From positions 69,366 through 133,365 of the forward strand of contig NZ_VTVA01000006.1 of the NCBI RefSeq assembly GCF_008638345.1: a stretch of DNA of 64,000 nucleotides, in the 5' to 3' direction. Both the position numbers and the translations under genes were made by a program. Below are positions 53,905 through 63,238 of the stretch, one piece after another. Every line of letters starts with the position of its first letter. Position 1 is the stretch's first letter. The DNA comes from Pseudomonas saliphila (GTDB lineage Bacteria; Pseudomonadota; Gammaproteobacteria; Pseudomonadales; Pseudomonadaceae). A model generated the notes under the pieces. The model was not told the DNA's origin. It saw only the letters and a list, made by a program, of their open reading frames with translations, and searched no databases.

Positions 53905-54831
53905 TCCTAGCAATCGCTCCAGCTTGATCTGATCCGCTGCAAAGGCGCGAATCCCTTCGGCCAGCTTCTCGGTGGCCATGGCATCTTCATTGTGCGACCA
54001 GCGGAAGTCGGCCTCGCCGAGCACCACCCGTGGTTCGCCCGCGCCAGGTTCGAGGAGGCTGGAACGGGCAAGCTCACCTTCTTCCTCGGATAGCTGCTGC
54101 AGCAGGGCAGGGCTGATGGTCAGGCGGTCACAACCGGCCAATGCCTCGATCTGGCCAACATTGCGGAAGCTGGCGCCCATCACCACAGTTTCGTACATGT
54201 GCTGCTTGAAGTAGCGGTAGATGCGCGCCACCGATTGCACCCCTGGGTCTTCCTGGCCGACATAGTCTCGCTGCTCGTGCTGCTTGTACCAGTCATAGAT
54301 ACGCCCCACGAACGGAGAAATCAGGTAGACGCCGGCGTCCGCACACGCCTGAGCCTGGGCGAAGGAAAACAGCAGGGTCAGGTTGCACTGAATGCCTTCT
54401 TTTTCCAGTTCGGCAGCGGCCTGGATGCCCTCCCAGGTGGAGGCGATCTTGATCAGGACGCGGTCGCGCGTGACGCCGGCCTCTTCGTAGCGCTGAATGA
54501 TGCGCCGCGCCTTGGCGAGTGTCGCTTTGCGATCAAAGGAGAGGCGCGCATCGACTTCGGTAGACACTCTGCCGGGAATGATTTTCAGGATCTCGCAACC
54601 AAGCGCGACGGCGAAATGATCGCAGGCATCGCTGGCCTGATCGAAGCTGTCGGCGGACTGCTGCACGGCCTGCTCGAGCATTTGCTCATACTCGGCCTGG
54701 CTAGCAGCCTTGAGCATCAGCGACGGGTTGGTGGTCGCGTCGACGGGTTGCAGGGTCCGGATCGCATTGATGTCGCCGGTGTCGGCGACGATCTGTGTGA
54801 GCTTCTTGAGGCTGTCTAGTTTGCTGGTCAT
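53893..54831 (-). CDS. tal: Transaldolase
   Basis: Tal links glycolysis and the pentose phosphate pathway. The product of about 312 residues keeps [14 protein letters not shown] and the Schiff-base Lys in [14 protein letters not shown], plus [18 protein letters not shown] and [14 protein letters not shown] lies seven bases before ATG 54831, which is preferred to 54837. It corresponds to PA2796. Confidence 0.95.
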   Translation of the reverse strand: MTSKLDSLKKLTQIVADTGDINAIRTLQPVDATTNPSLMLKAASQAEYEQMLEQAVQQSADSFDQASDACDHFAVALGCEILKIIPGRVSTEVDARLSFDRKATLAKARRIIQRYEEAGVTRDRVLIKIASTWEGIQAAAELEKEGIQCNLTLLFSFAQAQACADAGVYLISPFVGRIYDWYKQHEQRDYVGQEDPGVQSVARIYRYFKQHMYETVVMGASFRNVGQIEALAGCDRLTISPALLQQLSEEEGELARSSLLEPGAGEPRVVLGEADFRWSHNEDAMATEKLAEGIRAFAADQIKLERLLGSLT

Positions 54832-54879
54832 GAACATTTCCGCGAAAGACGAATATGTCTTGACCTTACCCCATGGCGA

Positions 54880-55914
54880 TTACGCGGAGCAATCCCGCGG
54901 CGCCAGGCGCCGTGACATATCGTCGGTAAGTTGATCGTAGAGCGCCAGGGGCTGGTCAGTACGGTGCAGAGAGCTGCTCAATTCGCGGCGAAAATGCCGG
55001 GCCCCGGGCAGCCCCTGAAACAGTCCCAGCATATGCCGGGTGATGTGATGCATCATGCCGCCTTGCTCGAGGTGACGCACGATGTAGGGACGCATCGCAT
55101 TCAACACGTCGATTCGGCCGAGGGCAGGGCGCTGGTCATCATAGAAAAGGCGGTCCACCTCGGCCATGAGATAAGGGTTGTGATAGGCCTCGCGCCCAAC
55201 CATTACCCCATCCACGTACTGCAGTTGCTCGGTCATGGTGTCGAGCTGACTCAGGCCACCGTTGATGATGATTTCAAGACCAGGGAAGTCCCTTTTCAGC
55301 TGGTGTACAACCTCATAGCGCAGCGGTGGGATATCGCGGTTTTCCTTGGGCGAAAGGCCTTCAAGAATGGCGATGCGTGCATGCACGATGAAGGTTTCGC
55401 AGCCGGCGGCGTGCACCTGGCCGACAAAATCACACAGCTCCTCGTAGCTATCCCGCCCGTTGATGCCGATGCGGTGTTTTACGGTGATCGGCAGATCACA
55501 GGCAGCTTTCATTGCCCTGACGCCTTCTGCTACCAGATCAGGGCGCGCCATCAGGCAGGCGCCGATCAGGTTGTTCTGTACGCGGTCGCTCGGACAGCCG
55601 ACGTTGAGGTTCACCTCGGCAAAGCCAGCCTCCTGCGCCAGAGCGGCGCAGGTCGCCAACTCCTGTGCGTTGCTACCGCCCAGTTGCAGCGCCAGCGGTT
55701 GTTCTTCCGGGTTGTAGCCGAGAAAGCGTTCGCGATCGCCATGAATCACCGCACCGGTGGTCACCATCTCGGTATAGAGCAACGCGTGCCGGCTGATCAG
55801 CCGCGCGAAGTAGCGATAATGACGATCCGACCAATCCATCATCGGCGCAACGCAGAATCGGCGCGACGGTGCAGGGCGAGGGTTAACTGGCTGGGTTGGC
55901 GTTTCCAGGGGCAT
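54880..55914 (-). CDS. dusA: tRNA-dihydrouridine(20/20a) synthase
   Basis: DusA reduces uridine 20 in tRNA using FMN. The product of about 344 residues has APMMDWSDRHYRYF, the catalytic Cys in NVGCPSDRVQNN, HARIAILEGLSPKENR and GVMVGREAYHNPY. A GTG 13 codons upstream (55953) is an alternative start; neither has a strong ribosome site. It corresponds to PA2795, the end of the conserved block. Confidence 0.94.
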   Translation of the reverse strand: MPLETPTQPVNPRPAPSRRFCVAPMMDWSDRHYRYFARLISRHALLYTEMVTTGAVIHGDRERFLGYNPEEQPLALQLGGSNAQELATCAALAQEAGFAEVNLNVGCPSDRVQNNLIGACLMARPDLVAEGVRAMKAACDLPITVKHRIGINGRDSYEELCDFVGQVHAAGCETFIVHARIAILEGLSPKENRDIPPLRYEVVHQLKRDFPGLEIIINGGLSQLDTMTEQLQYVDGVMVGREAYHNPYLMAEVDRLFYDDQRPALGRIDVLNAMRPYIVRHLEQGGMMHHITRHMLGLFQGLPGARHFRRELSSSLHRTDQPLALYDQLTDDMSRRLAPRDCSA

Positions 55915-55953
55915 TTCGTGAAGCCTGCTAAGGAGGTGTCCGACGTGGTTCAC

Positions 55954-56377
55954 GTGACAGGGTCCAGTGAATTGGTTCGATTATGGTGCCGCGCTGATCC
56001 AGCGCAAGGGTCGCTAGTGTATCAGCAATGTGCCCACCTTTTCCCGCACCCCTGCAGGTGGTTTTTCTGTCCTGTTGTGAACTGATCTCTTCGAATAGGG
56101 TCAATCCTTGTCGATGGCATTGTGATGTTGAAATGCTTTCAATTTTGGTCAGGCGCAGCGGAGCGGATGTGTTGCCAGCATTTCAATGAGCGTTGCTTAG
56201 GTGCCTCCGGTTCAGAGTTTCCTGACTTGTTTCGAGCGCATATTTGAACTGCTGCTAGTATTTTGACATCTGTGCTTGAGCACTTGAGAAATAGAGAGTT
56301 TATTGACGTCCATTCCCTTCCTGGGAGTAATGGGAATGGGTTCCAGGTCAGTCATATATCAACAGTAAGGCACAGCA
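55954..56377 (+). promoter_or_regulatory. pel operon promoter and leader region
   Basis: This region of about 420 bases is AT-rich and contains TTGAAA-TGC-TTTCAA (56128-56142), a perfect palindrome whose left arm TTGAAATGC recurs inverted as GCATTTCAA at 56178-56186. FleQ-like matches (GTCAAT, TTCAATTTTGGTCA) are only partial. A small forward frame at 56263-56466 is not convincing. Two competing hairpins lie just before pelA. Confidence 0.55.
56310..56347 (+). promoter_or_regulatory. Competing leader hairpins with GGA motifs before pelA
   Basis: CCATTCCC (56310-56317) pairs perfectly with GGGAATGG (56332-56339); the loop carries TGGGAGT. A second, overlapping pairing of CCTGG (56320-) with CCAGG (56343-) would exclude the first. 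GGA in a hairpin loop is the form bound by RsmA/CsrA proteins. The pelA ribosome site (TAAGGCA) is about 25 bases downstream. Function is inferred. Confidence 0.45.
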
Positions 56378-59176
56378 ATGGAAAGGCGATTGCGCCAAGG
56401 ACGATCCGGCTTGTTGGTCGGAACGCTGTTCGTTCTGTGTTTAGTTTCATTATCGACACGAGCTGAAACGCTCGCCCCGACGAGCATTGGTTTCTGGTAC
56501 GGCGATAGACCGCCCTTGTCAGAACTGGTGCAGTTCGACTGGGTGGTCGTCGAGCCGGAACATCTCAGCGCCGACGACGTTGCTCTTGTTCGCAGCCAGG
56601 GAGCGCAACCCTTTGCCTACCTATCTGTGGGCGAGCTGGATGCGCATGATGCAGGCAAGGATCCATCGCTGCGCGAATTCGCTTCCTCAGCGCGCAACGA
56701 TGCCTGGGACAGTCAGGTAATGGATCTGACTACTGCAGGATGGCGTGACCATCTGCTGGCTGAGGCGAGGCGACTGAATACACAGGGTTACGCCGGCCTG
56801 TTCCTCGATACGCTGGACAGTTTCACCTTGCTCCCTGCCGCCCAGCACGAGGACCAGAGAGCCGCGCTGGTCGACCTGTTGCTGGAGATGAAAAAGCGCT
56901 TTCCGCGACTCCAACTCATCTTCAACCGCGGCTTTGAGGTTATCGGCGATGTCGGTGACAGCGTCGCGGCTGTCGCGGCTGAATCCTTTTATCAGGGATG
57001 GGATGCTGGAACACAACGTTATCGAAAGGTGCCCGAAGCGGATCGAGAGTGGCTGCTCGCTCAGCTTGCACCCCTACGAGCGCGTGGCATTCCGATTATT
57101 GCGATCGATTATCTGCCCCCGCATCGCCGGGCCGAAGCCCGCACGCTGGCCAAACGGCTGCACGCTGAAGGGTATGTTCCTTTTGTTACCACCCCCGAAC
57201 TCGACTATCTGGGCATCAGCAATGTAGAGGTTCAACCTCGCCGCATCGCCATGCTCTTCGACCCGCGCGAGGGCACGCTGGATCAGAGTCCTGGCCACCA
57301 TTTGCTCGGCGGGTTGCTGGAATACCTGGGTTATCGTGTGGACTATCTGCCCGCGGACGGCACGCTGCCGATGAACAGAGGGGCTGGATTCTATGCCGGC
57401 GTGGTGGTGTGGATGACCAGCGGCGTGCCGCTGGCGACCGAAAACTTTCAGCGATGGATCACGGCGCGGCTGGACGAACAGGTCCCGTTGGTGTTCATGG
57501 CAGGCCTGCCGGTAGAGGATGCGGCACTCTTGCGCCGCCTTGGATTGCGTCGGACCAGTGATGTGGTACAGACCGGCGCCAGTATTGTCGAGCATGATGC
57601 CAAGTTGCTGGGTGACTTCGAAGCGCCATTGGCAGCCCGTACCCGTGGACTCTTGCCGGTTTCCATACGCGAGGAAGCGGCCAGGGCTGCGCTGCTGGTA
57701 CGCGATGGTTCAGGCAACCAGTACACCCCCGTGGTGGTCGCTGATTGGGGCGGCATGGCTCTGGCACCCTATGTGTTGGAGGAGGGCGGGGAAAGCCGCC
57801 GCTGGATTCTCGATCCCTTCGCATTCCTCCAGCAAACCTTGCGCTTGCCACCGATTCTTGCGCCGGACGTCACCACCGAAAACGGGCGACGTATTGCAAC
57901 GGTGCATATCGATGGTGACGGCTTTCCATCGCGCGCTGAAATCCCTGGGACGCCCTTCGCCGGTCAAAAAGTGCTGGATGCGTTCATCAAGCCCTATCCG
58001 TTGCTCACCTCCGTTTCCATCGTTGAAGGGGAGATCAGTACTGCTGGCGCCTTCCCTTACCTGGCGGACTCGCTTGAACCTATCGCCAGGGCGCTTTTTG
58101 CCGAAGAGCGGGTAGAAGCGGCGTCGCATTCATTCAGCCACCCGTTTTTCTGGCAGCCGGAGGTTGCGAGCAAACGCGAGGGGTTCAATCCGGAGTACGG
58201 GTTGCATATGGACATCCCCGGCTATGAGAAGCTCGATTTCAAGCGAGAGATTATCGGTTCGACCCAGTACATCAACGACCAGCTCACCTCGCCTGACAAG
58301 CCGGTAAAAATGATGTTCTGGAGCGGCGACGCCATGCCGGATGCCGAGACCTTGCGCCTCACCTATGAAGCTGGCCTGACCAATGTCAACGGCGGCACGA
58401 CCAAGCTGACCTACGCCGAACCGTCCCTGACCGGGCTGTACCCCCTGTTACGGCCCACCGCCGGTGGGCTGCATGTATACGCGCCGATCATCAATGAAAA
58501 TGTGTATACCAATCTCTGGCATGGGCCCTACTACGGATTTCGCGGTGTCATTGAAACCTTTGAGCTGACCGACGCGCCGCGCCGCTTCCGTGGCCTGCAC
58601 CTCTATTACCATTTTTACTCGGGGACCAAGCAGGCCTCGATAAAGGTCATGGACGAGATCTACCAGTACATGCTCGAGCAGCAGCCGATATCGTTATGGA
58701 TGAGTGATTATCTGCAGCGCGTGTTTGGGCTTCATAGCGCCTCTCTGGGTCTGACGGCGGATGGCACCTGGCAGATTCGCGCGCTGCAGGGGTTGCGCAC
58801 CGTGCGGCTGGATCCGGCACTCGGTTGGCCTGATCTAAGACAATCCTCCGGAATAGCTGGTGTCCGGGATTTACCCCAGGGCCGCTACGTTCACCTTAGC
58901 GCCGATCGTGCTCAGCTGGTACTGCGTCCGGAGCGTGACCCCGCGCCTGCGCTCGAGCAGGCAAATGTTCCATTGCAGCAGTGGACCTACCTGGACGATG
59001 GCCGGGTGCGCTTTGCTTTTGCCGGCGAATTCCCCGTGCGTTTTTCGGTCCGTTCGGCGCAGCGCTGCGAAGTGAATGCAGGCGGTGCAGGTCATGCGGG
59101 CCGCGCTGAAGACGGCCTCTGGCACTTCGAATTCGACGCCAGCGAGGTGAGCAATGCGCTACTCCTCTGCGACTAA
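56378..59176 (+). CDS. pelA: Pel polysaccharide hydrolase/deacetylase PelA
   Basis: PelA is the periplasmic enzyme that trims and partly deacetylates Pel exopolysaccharide. The 932-residue product has a signal peptide (to about 29), a GH114-type hydrolase domain (about 35-290) with Glu202 (AAESFYQGWD), a flavodoxin-like middle and a deacetylase domain with Asp512 and Asp514 (HIDGDGF) plus His584 and His588 (SHSFSHP). All four deacetylase positions and Glu202 lie 16 residues before those recalled for P. aeruginosa PelA, so the active sites look intact. It overlaps pelB by 23 bases. Confidence 0.96.
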   Translation: MERRLRQGRSGLLVGTLFVLCLVSLSTRAETLAPTSIGFWYGDRPPLSELVQFDWVVVEPEHLSADDVALVRSQGAQPFAYLSVGELDAHDAGKDPSLREFASSARNDAWDSQVMDLTTAGWRDHLLAEARRLNTQGYAGLFLDTLDSFTLLPAAQHEDQRAALVDLLLEMKKRFPRLQLIFNRGFEVIGDVGDSVAAVAAESFYQGWDAGTQRYRKVPEADREWLLAQLAPLRARGIPIIAIDYLPPHRRAEARTLAKRLHAEGYVPFVTTPELDYLGISNVEVQPRRIAMLFDPREGTLDQSPGHHLLGGLLEYLGYRVDYLPADGTLPMNRGAGFYAGVVVWMTSGVPLATENFQRWITARLDEQVPLVFMAGLPVEDAALLRRLGLRRTSDVVQTGASIVEHDAKLLGDFEAPLAARTRGLLPVSIREEAARAALLVRDGSGNQYTPVVVADWGGMALAPYVLEEGGESRRWILDPFAFLQQTLRLPPILAPDVTTENGRRIATVHIDGDGFPSRAEIPGTPFAGQKVLDAFIKPYPLLTSVSIVEGEISTAGAFPYLADSLEPIARALFAEERVEAASHSFSHPFFWQPEVASKREGFNPEYGLHMDIPGYEKLDFKREIIGSTQYINDQLTSPDKPVKMMFWSGDAMPDAETLRLTYEAGLTNVNGGTTKLTYAEPSLTGLYPLLRPTAGGLHVYAPIINENVYTNLWHGPYYGFRGVIETFELTDAPRRFRGLHLYYHFYSGTKQASIKVMDEIYQYMLEQQPISLWMSDYLQRVFGLHSASLGLTADGTWQIRALQGLRTVRLDPALGWPDLRQSSGIAGVRDLPQGRYVHLSADRAQLVLRPERDPAPALEQANVPLQQWTYLDDGRVRFAFAGEFPVRFSVRSAQRCEVNAGGAGHAGRAEDGLWHFEFDASEVSNALLLCD

Positions 59177-62100
59177 GCCGGTTCGGCTGCTGCGATTTCG
59201 GACGCTTGCGCTCGCCGCGGTAGCTGTACTGGTGGTGTTGGTGCTGGTGCTGGCCAAGGAAGACGCCTTTCTGCCCGACGGCCGCGGCGCCGATGCGGTG
59301 TCCGCCAGTTACGCCGAGCTGATGCTTGCACACAATCCCGAGGCGACGCAGTTGCGTCAGGAGTTGGTGCAGTTGCTTATCGACCTCGGCCAGTATGATC
59401 GGGCGCGTTTCCATCTTCTTGGTTGGCAATCAACCGAGCCGCTCTTAGCGGATTTCTTTCGTCTGGTAATCGACGCACAGACTGCACTGCAAGCGGATGA
59501 CCCGGACATGGTCAGCCAGGTGCAGAATCAGCTGCCCGCCTTCGATCGCAGCCCATTGTCCATGTCGCGCCTGGCGACGCTTGCGCAGCTGGCCCTCAGC
59601 TTCGAGCAACCCTGGCTGGCGGCTGATATATACCGCGAGCTGTCGCAGGGGCAGCCGGCACACCGGAGCGAGTACCTTGAAGCCGCGGCGCAGTGGTACC
59701 AGGCCAGCAATCAACCACGCAAGGCCAGCGAGCTGTATCTGATTCTGCTGGCGGAAAACCGCTATCCGGAAAAACGTCTGGCCTTCGCGCGCAAGGCCTA
59801 CAGGACCTTGCTGGAGACGGGGCGTGAGGAAGAGGCAACGCTGGTCCTGGTGGCCGAACTCGAACAATTGACCGAGTCAATGCCCGATCGGCTGTGGTTG
59901 GAGCAGGGGCGGAACGTGGCCATGTCATTGTCGCGGCTGGATCTTGTAGCTCCGATTGTCAGTCGCTGGCAGCAGCTTCACCCGAACGATCCGGAGGCGG
60001 TGCGGGCCGCACTCGATTTCGCTCTTGCATCCGGGGATATGCCCGGAGCCTGGGAGTCAGGGAGCCGGTTGTTGCAGCTTCGCCCGGCTGACGTCGAGCT
60101 GAAACGGCAGATGGCCAGAGTCGCCGAATGGAATGATCTGAATGCCGAGAGCTTGACCCTGTGGATCGACTATCTGCGGCTACGTCCCGATCCGGAAATA
60201 CAGGATTACGCCTGGCGCCGGGCCTTCCAGATGTTTGATTTCGAACGGGGCTTGCCGCTGCTTACCGATCTGACGGCAGAACGCCAGTTGACCGACCAGG
60301 AGCTCAATGCGCTGGTCTATGCGCATGAGTCGCGGGGTACGCCGCGTCAGGCTGAAAACTGGCTACGCGGTTATCTTCAGACCTACCCGAAGCACCGGCT
60401 CGGCTGGATCCGGCTGGTGCAGAATCTGGAGAACACGCTGCAGTATGAGCAAGAGTCGGACGTCTGGCAGGCCATGGCCGAACAGTTCGAGCTGAGCGTT
60501 TCCGAGCGCGTTGAATGGGCCAGCGTCAATTGGAAGTTGTATCAGCCGGAGCACGCCTGGGACGTACTGGATGTCGAATCCGATGGAATCAAAGACCCCG
60601 ATTACTGGCGAACCCGCGCCGGCCTGGCCTGGGAGCTGGAGCGTGATGACCAGTTGCAACATGCCTACGAAACCATGCGCCAGAGAGATATTGAGCTTTT
60701 TTTCAGCGAAGAATCAGAGCTGATCGAGCTGTATCGGCTCGAATCCCCACGCAAGGCGCTGAACCTGATGGTCGCGGGCTGGCGCAGTCATAGGCAGGCA
60801 GAACGACTGGTGGGTGCCCTGGAACTGGCTGAGACCTACAGCAATTTCGAGCTGGTCGCAGAGTTGCTGGCCGAGGCGCAACGCAATCCGGCGGTGGCGA
60901 ATCTGCCCGCCGTGATGCTTGCCCGCGGCTCGTTGGCCGTGCATGAGAATCGTCTCGATGAGGCGGAGCGGATCTATCGATTGGGCAGCAAGCGCTCGCC
61001 GTCGGTGGCGGTATTTCGGGAGCGCCTCATATGGTTTCTGATTGACCACGGGCGCGCCGATGAGTTGGCGCAACTGCTCCAGGAATGGCGTATCGCGGCC
61101 CTGCGCTCGGGTGATCTGTGGCTACCCTTCGCAGCGGGTCATCAGATGCTCGGGCATTACGATCAAGCGCTGGCCTGGTATCACTTCTATCTGCGGGGGC
61201 AGCCTGACGATCTTCTGGTCAGGGCTGCCTATGCCGACGCGCTGGAGGGCGCAGGCCGTTTCGATCAGGCACTGCGGTTGCGCAAATCCCTGGTCACCCG
61301 GTTCGAGACCGAGACCGTGGAAAAAACGCCCGAACGTTACGCGACCTGGTTGCGCCTGGTTGCTAGCACCCGATCGGGTCTGCAGGCCCAGCAACTGGCG
61401 GCGGGCAGTCGCGGTGATGATCCCCTGATGCTACAAGTCTGGTTTGATCGGGTACTGGCGCAGCTCGATGAATCGAATCAGGAGGCGGCCAAGGATCAAT
61501 GGCTGGCATGGGCCCGCGGGCGTGGCCTGAAAATTGATCGCTATGAGGAGCTGCAGCAGGGGTTACGCCAGTACAACCGTCACATGCTCGAACGCGCGCT
61601 AGCCAGCAATGAGCTCGATCCTGTGCAGGAAACCGGTGCGCTGTCCCTGCTGCGACGCGATAGTCAGGCGCTGGGCAGTGCATTGAGCCAGCTCGGCAGT
61701 AATCCGTCACCGCTCATCAATGGCCCTCTGCGCTTGATGGCCACCGACCTGCTCGAAAGAGCGCCCCAGGGTATTCGGCTGGGATGGTTTCGGCGGGACT
61801 TCGGCGATCTCGAACTCACTGGTCCAGAGTGGCTCATTGCACGTCACCTGAACGATACCTGGTATGCCAGCCTCAAGCTCAGCCGCGATCGCTACCAGGC
61901 TGTCAGTCTGAATGAAAGCCAGCTGGGAACCGAAACCAATGCCCTGGCCACCCTGCAGCGGCCACTTGATAACGGGCGTTTCTCGATATTGCTGGACAGC
62001 AGCTCACGCCGGGATCATGACCGTCATGGCCTGGGTATAGCACGTCAGTGGCAGCTAAGCGCGCGGGACCAGGTAGAACTCGGTCTGGACTGGCAGCGGG

Positions 62101-62699
62101 AAAGTCAGGATAGCGGGCTGATGCGGGCGCTGGGGCAGACGGATTCGCTTTGGCTGGCAGGCAGCCACGGTTTTTCTGCCCGCGACCAACTGTCCTGGTG
62201 GGTTGCCCATCGAGACTTCTCCACCCGCTCCGGTGACGACCTCGGAGAAGGCGAAGCAGTGAATCTCGAATTCAATCAGGTTCAGCAGTTTCGCGGGCCT
62301 ACCTGGACCACCCGGGTCGGCGTTGATTACCAGACCAATCGCTTGCGTGATGTGTCCCTGGCTGAGGCAGGCAGTCCGCTGACCTTCGACGAGCCAGTGA
62401 CCGAGGGTCTACTGCAAAGCCGATACGGCCGGGTGTATCTGGGCAGCACGCTAAGGCGCGGAATGCCGGGCGCGCTGAATCGGACTGAGCCGCAATTTAC
62501 CTGGTTGATCGATGTTCAGGCTGGTTGGGAATGGACTGACAGCGAATTGACCTATGGCATCACCACAGGAGTGGGAACGGGAGTCGTGGGGGATGACGAA
62601 CTGGCGATAACCCTGGGTTATCAGTCTACGCCGCGTGGCAGTGACGGATCATCAGGCGGGTCGTTGGGATTAACTTACAGCCGGCGTTTCGGACGCTGA
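59154..62699 (+). CDS. pelB: Pel outer-membrane export protein PelB
   Basis: PelB forms the outer-membrane pore for Pel polymer and scaffolds PelA through periplasmic TPR repeats. The 1181-residue product has an N-terminal anchor (about 15-37), a long helical repeat region (about 45-850) and a beta-rich C-terminal barrel from about 880 on (alternating segments such as GRFSILLDSSSRRD). Length fits the family. The last residue is Arg, not the aromatic residue common in barrels. Confidence 0.94.
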   Translation: MRYSSATKPVRLLRFRTLALAAVAVLVVLVLVLAKEDAFLPDGRGADAVSASYAELMLAHNPEATQLRQELVQLLIDLGQYDRARFHLLGWQSTEPLLADFFRLVIDAQTALQADDPDMVSQVQNQLPAFDRSPLSMSRLATLAQLALSFEQPWLAADIYRELSQGQPAHRSEYLEAAAQWYQASNQPRKASELYLILLAENRYPEKRLAFARKAYRTLLETGREEEATLVLVAELEQLTESMPDRLWLEQGRNVAMSLSRLDLVAPIVSRWQQLHPNDPEAVRAALDFALASGDMPGAWESGSRLLQLRPADVELKRQMARVAEWNDLNAESLTLWIDYLRLRPDPEIQDYAWRRAFQMFDFERGLPLLTDLTAERQLTDQELNALVYAHESRGTPRQAENWLRGYLQTYPKHRLGWIRLVQNLENTLQYEQESDVWQAMAEQFELSVSERVEWASVNWKLYQPEHAWDVLDVESDGIKDPDYWRTRAGLAWELERDDQLQHAYETMRQRDIELFFSEESELIELYRLESPRKALNLMVAGWRSHRQAERLVGALELAETYSNFELVAELLAEAQRNPAVANLPAVMLARGSLAVHENRLDEAERIYRLGSKRSPSVAVFRERLIWFLIDHGRADELAQLLQEWRIAALRSGDLWLPFAAGHQMLGHYDQALAWYHFYLRGQPDDLLVRAAYADALEGAGRFDQALRLRKSLVTRFETETVEKTPERYATWLRLVASTRSGLQAQQLAAGSRGDDPLMLQVWFDRVLAQLDESNQEAAKDQWLAWARGRGLKIDRYEELQQGLRQYNRHMLERALASNELDPVQETGALSLLRRDSQALGSALSQLGSNPSPLINGPLRLMATDLLERAPQGIRLGWFRRDFGDLELTGPEWLIARHLNDTWYASLKLSRDRYQAVSLNESQLGTETNALATLQRPLDNGRFSILLDSSSRRDHDRHGLGIARQWQLSARDQVELGLDWQRESQDSGLMRALGQTDSLWLAGSHGFSARDQLSWWVAHRDFSTRSGDDLGEGEAVNLEFNQVQQFRGPTWTTRVGVDYQTNRLRDVSLAEAGSPLTFDEPVTEGLLQSRYGRVYLGSTLRRGMPGALNRTEPQFTWLIDVQAGWEWTDSELTYGITTGVGTGVVGDDELAITLGYQSTPRGSDGSSGGSLGLTYSRRFGR

Positions 62700-62719
62700 C
62701 CCTATCAAGGAGAAATACC

Positions 62720-63238
62720 ATGCAATCCATACGTTGTCTGACCATGGCAATGGCGACCCTGCTTGCCGTTGGCTGCACCAGCATTACCAGCAAGCAAAGC
62801 CCTGCGTTGCCGGCGGACGCCCGCTGGGGACTGATGCCTATTATCAATTATTCCCAGGCCCCCCAAGCGGGGGAGCGCAGCGAACAGATACTGATCAGCA
62901 TCCTGAGCAAGCAGAACATTCAGCCCCAGGTTTACCCTCACTCCAGCAACCAGGATGCAGTGCTACTGGATGATCGTGAGCGCTTCGCCGAAGCCATGAC
63001 CTGGGCACGCCAGCAGGACTTCGACTATCTGGTCAGCGGAAGCGTCGAGGAATGGCAATACAAGAATGGCCTCGACGGCGAGCCTGCCGTGGGCATTAGC
63101 CTGCGAGTGCTCGAGCCGTCCACCGGTAAGGTGCTGTGGAGCAATAGTGCCGCACGTGCTGGCTGGTCGCGAGAGAGCCTGGCAGGCACCGCCCAGAAGG
63201 TATTGGGCGAACTGGTTGATGACCTGCGGATTGAATGA
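62720..63238 (+). CDS. pelC: Pel lipoprotein PelC
   Basis: A 172-residue lipoprotein with lipobox LAVGC (Cys19) and a compact alpha/beta domain (GLMPIINYSQAPQAGERSEQI, DYLVSGSVEEWQYKNGL). PelC forms a periplasmic ring under the PelB barrel. AAGGAG precedes the ATG. Its stop overlaps the pelD start. Confidence 0.94.
   Translation: MQSIRCLTMAMATLLAVGCTSITSKQSPALPADARWGLMPIINYSQAPQAGERSEQILISILSKQNIQPQVYPHSSNQDAVLLDDRERFAEAMTWARQQDFDYLVSGSVEEWQYKNGLDGEPAVGISLRVLEPSTGKVLWSNSAARAGWSRESLAGTAQKVLGELVDDLRIE

Noticed and set aside
54931..56085. Forward frame of 384 codons opposite dusA
   Set aside because: It is antisense to dusA along its length and shows no family features; dusA motifs are unmistakable.
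56263..56466. 67-codon forward frame in the pel leader
   Set aside because: It runs out of frame into pelA, has no good ribosome site and covers the hairpin region; a leader peptide is possible but unsupported.
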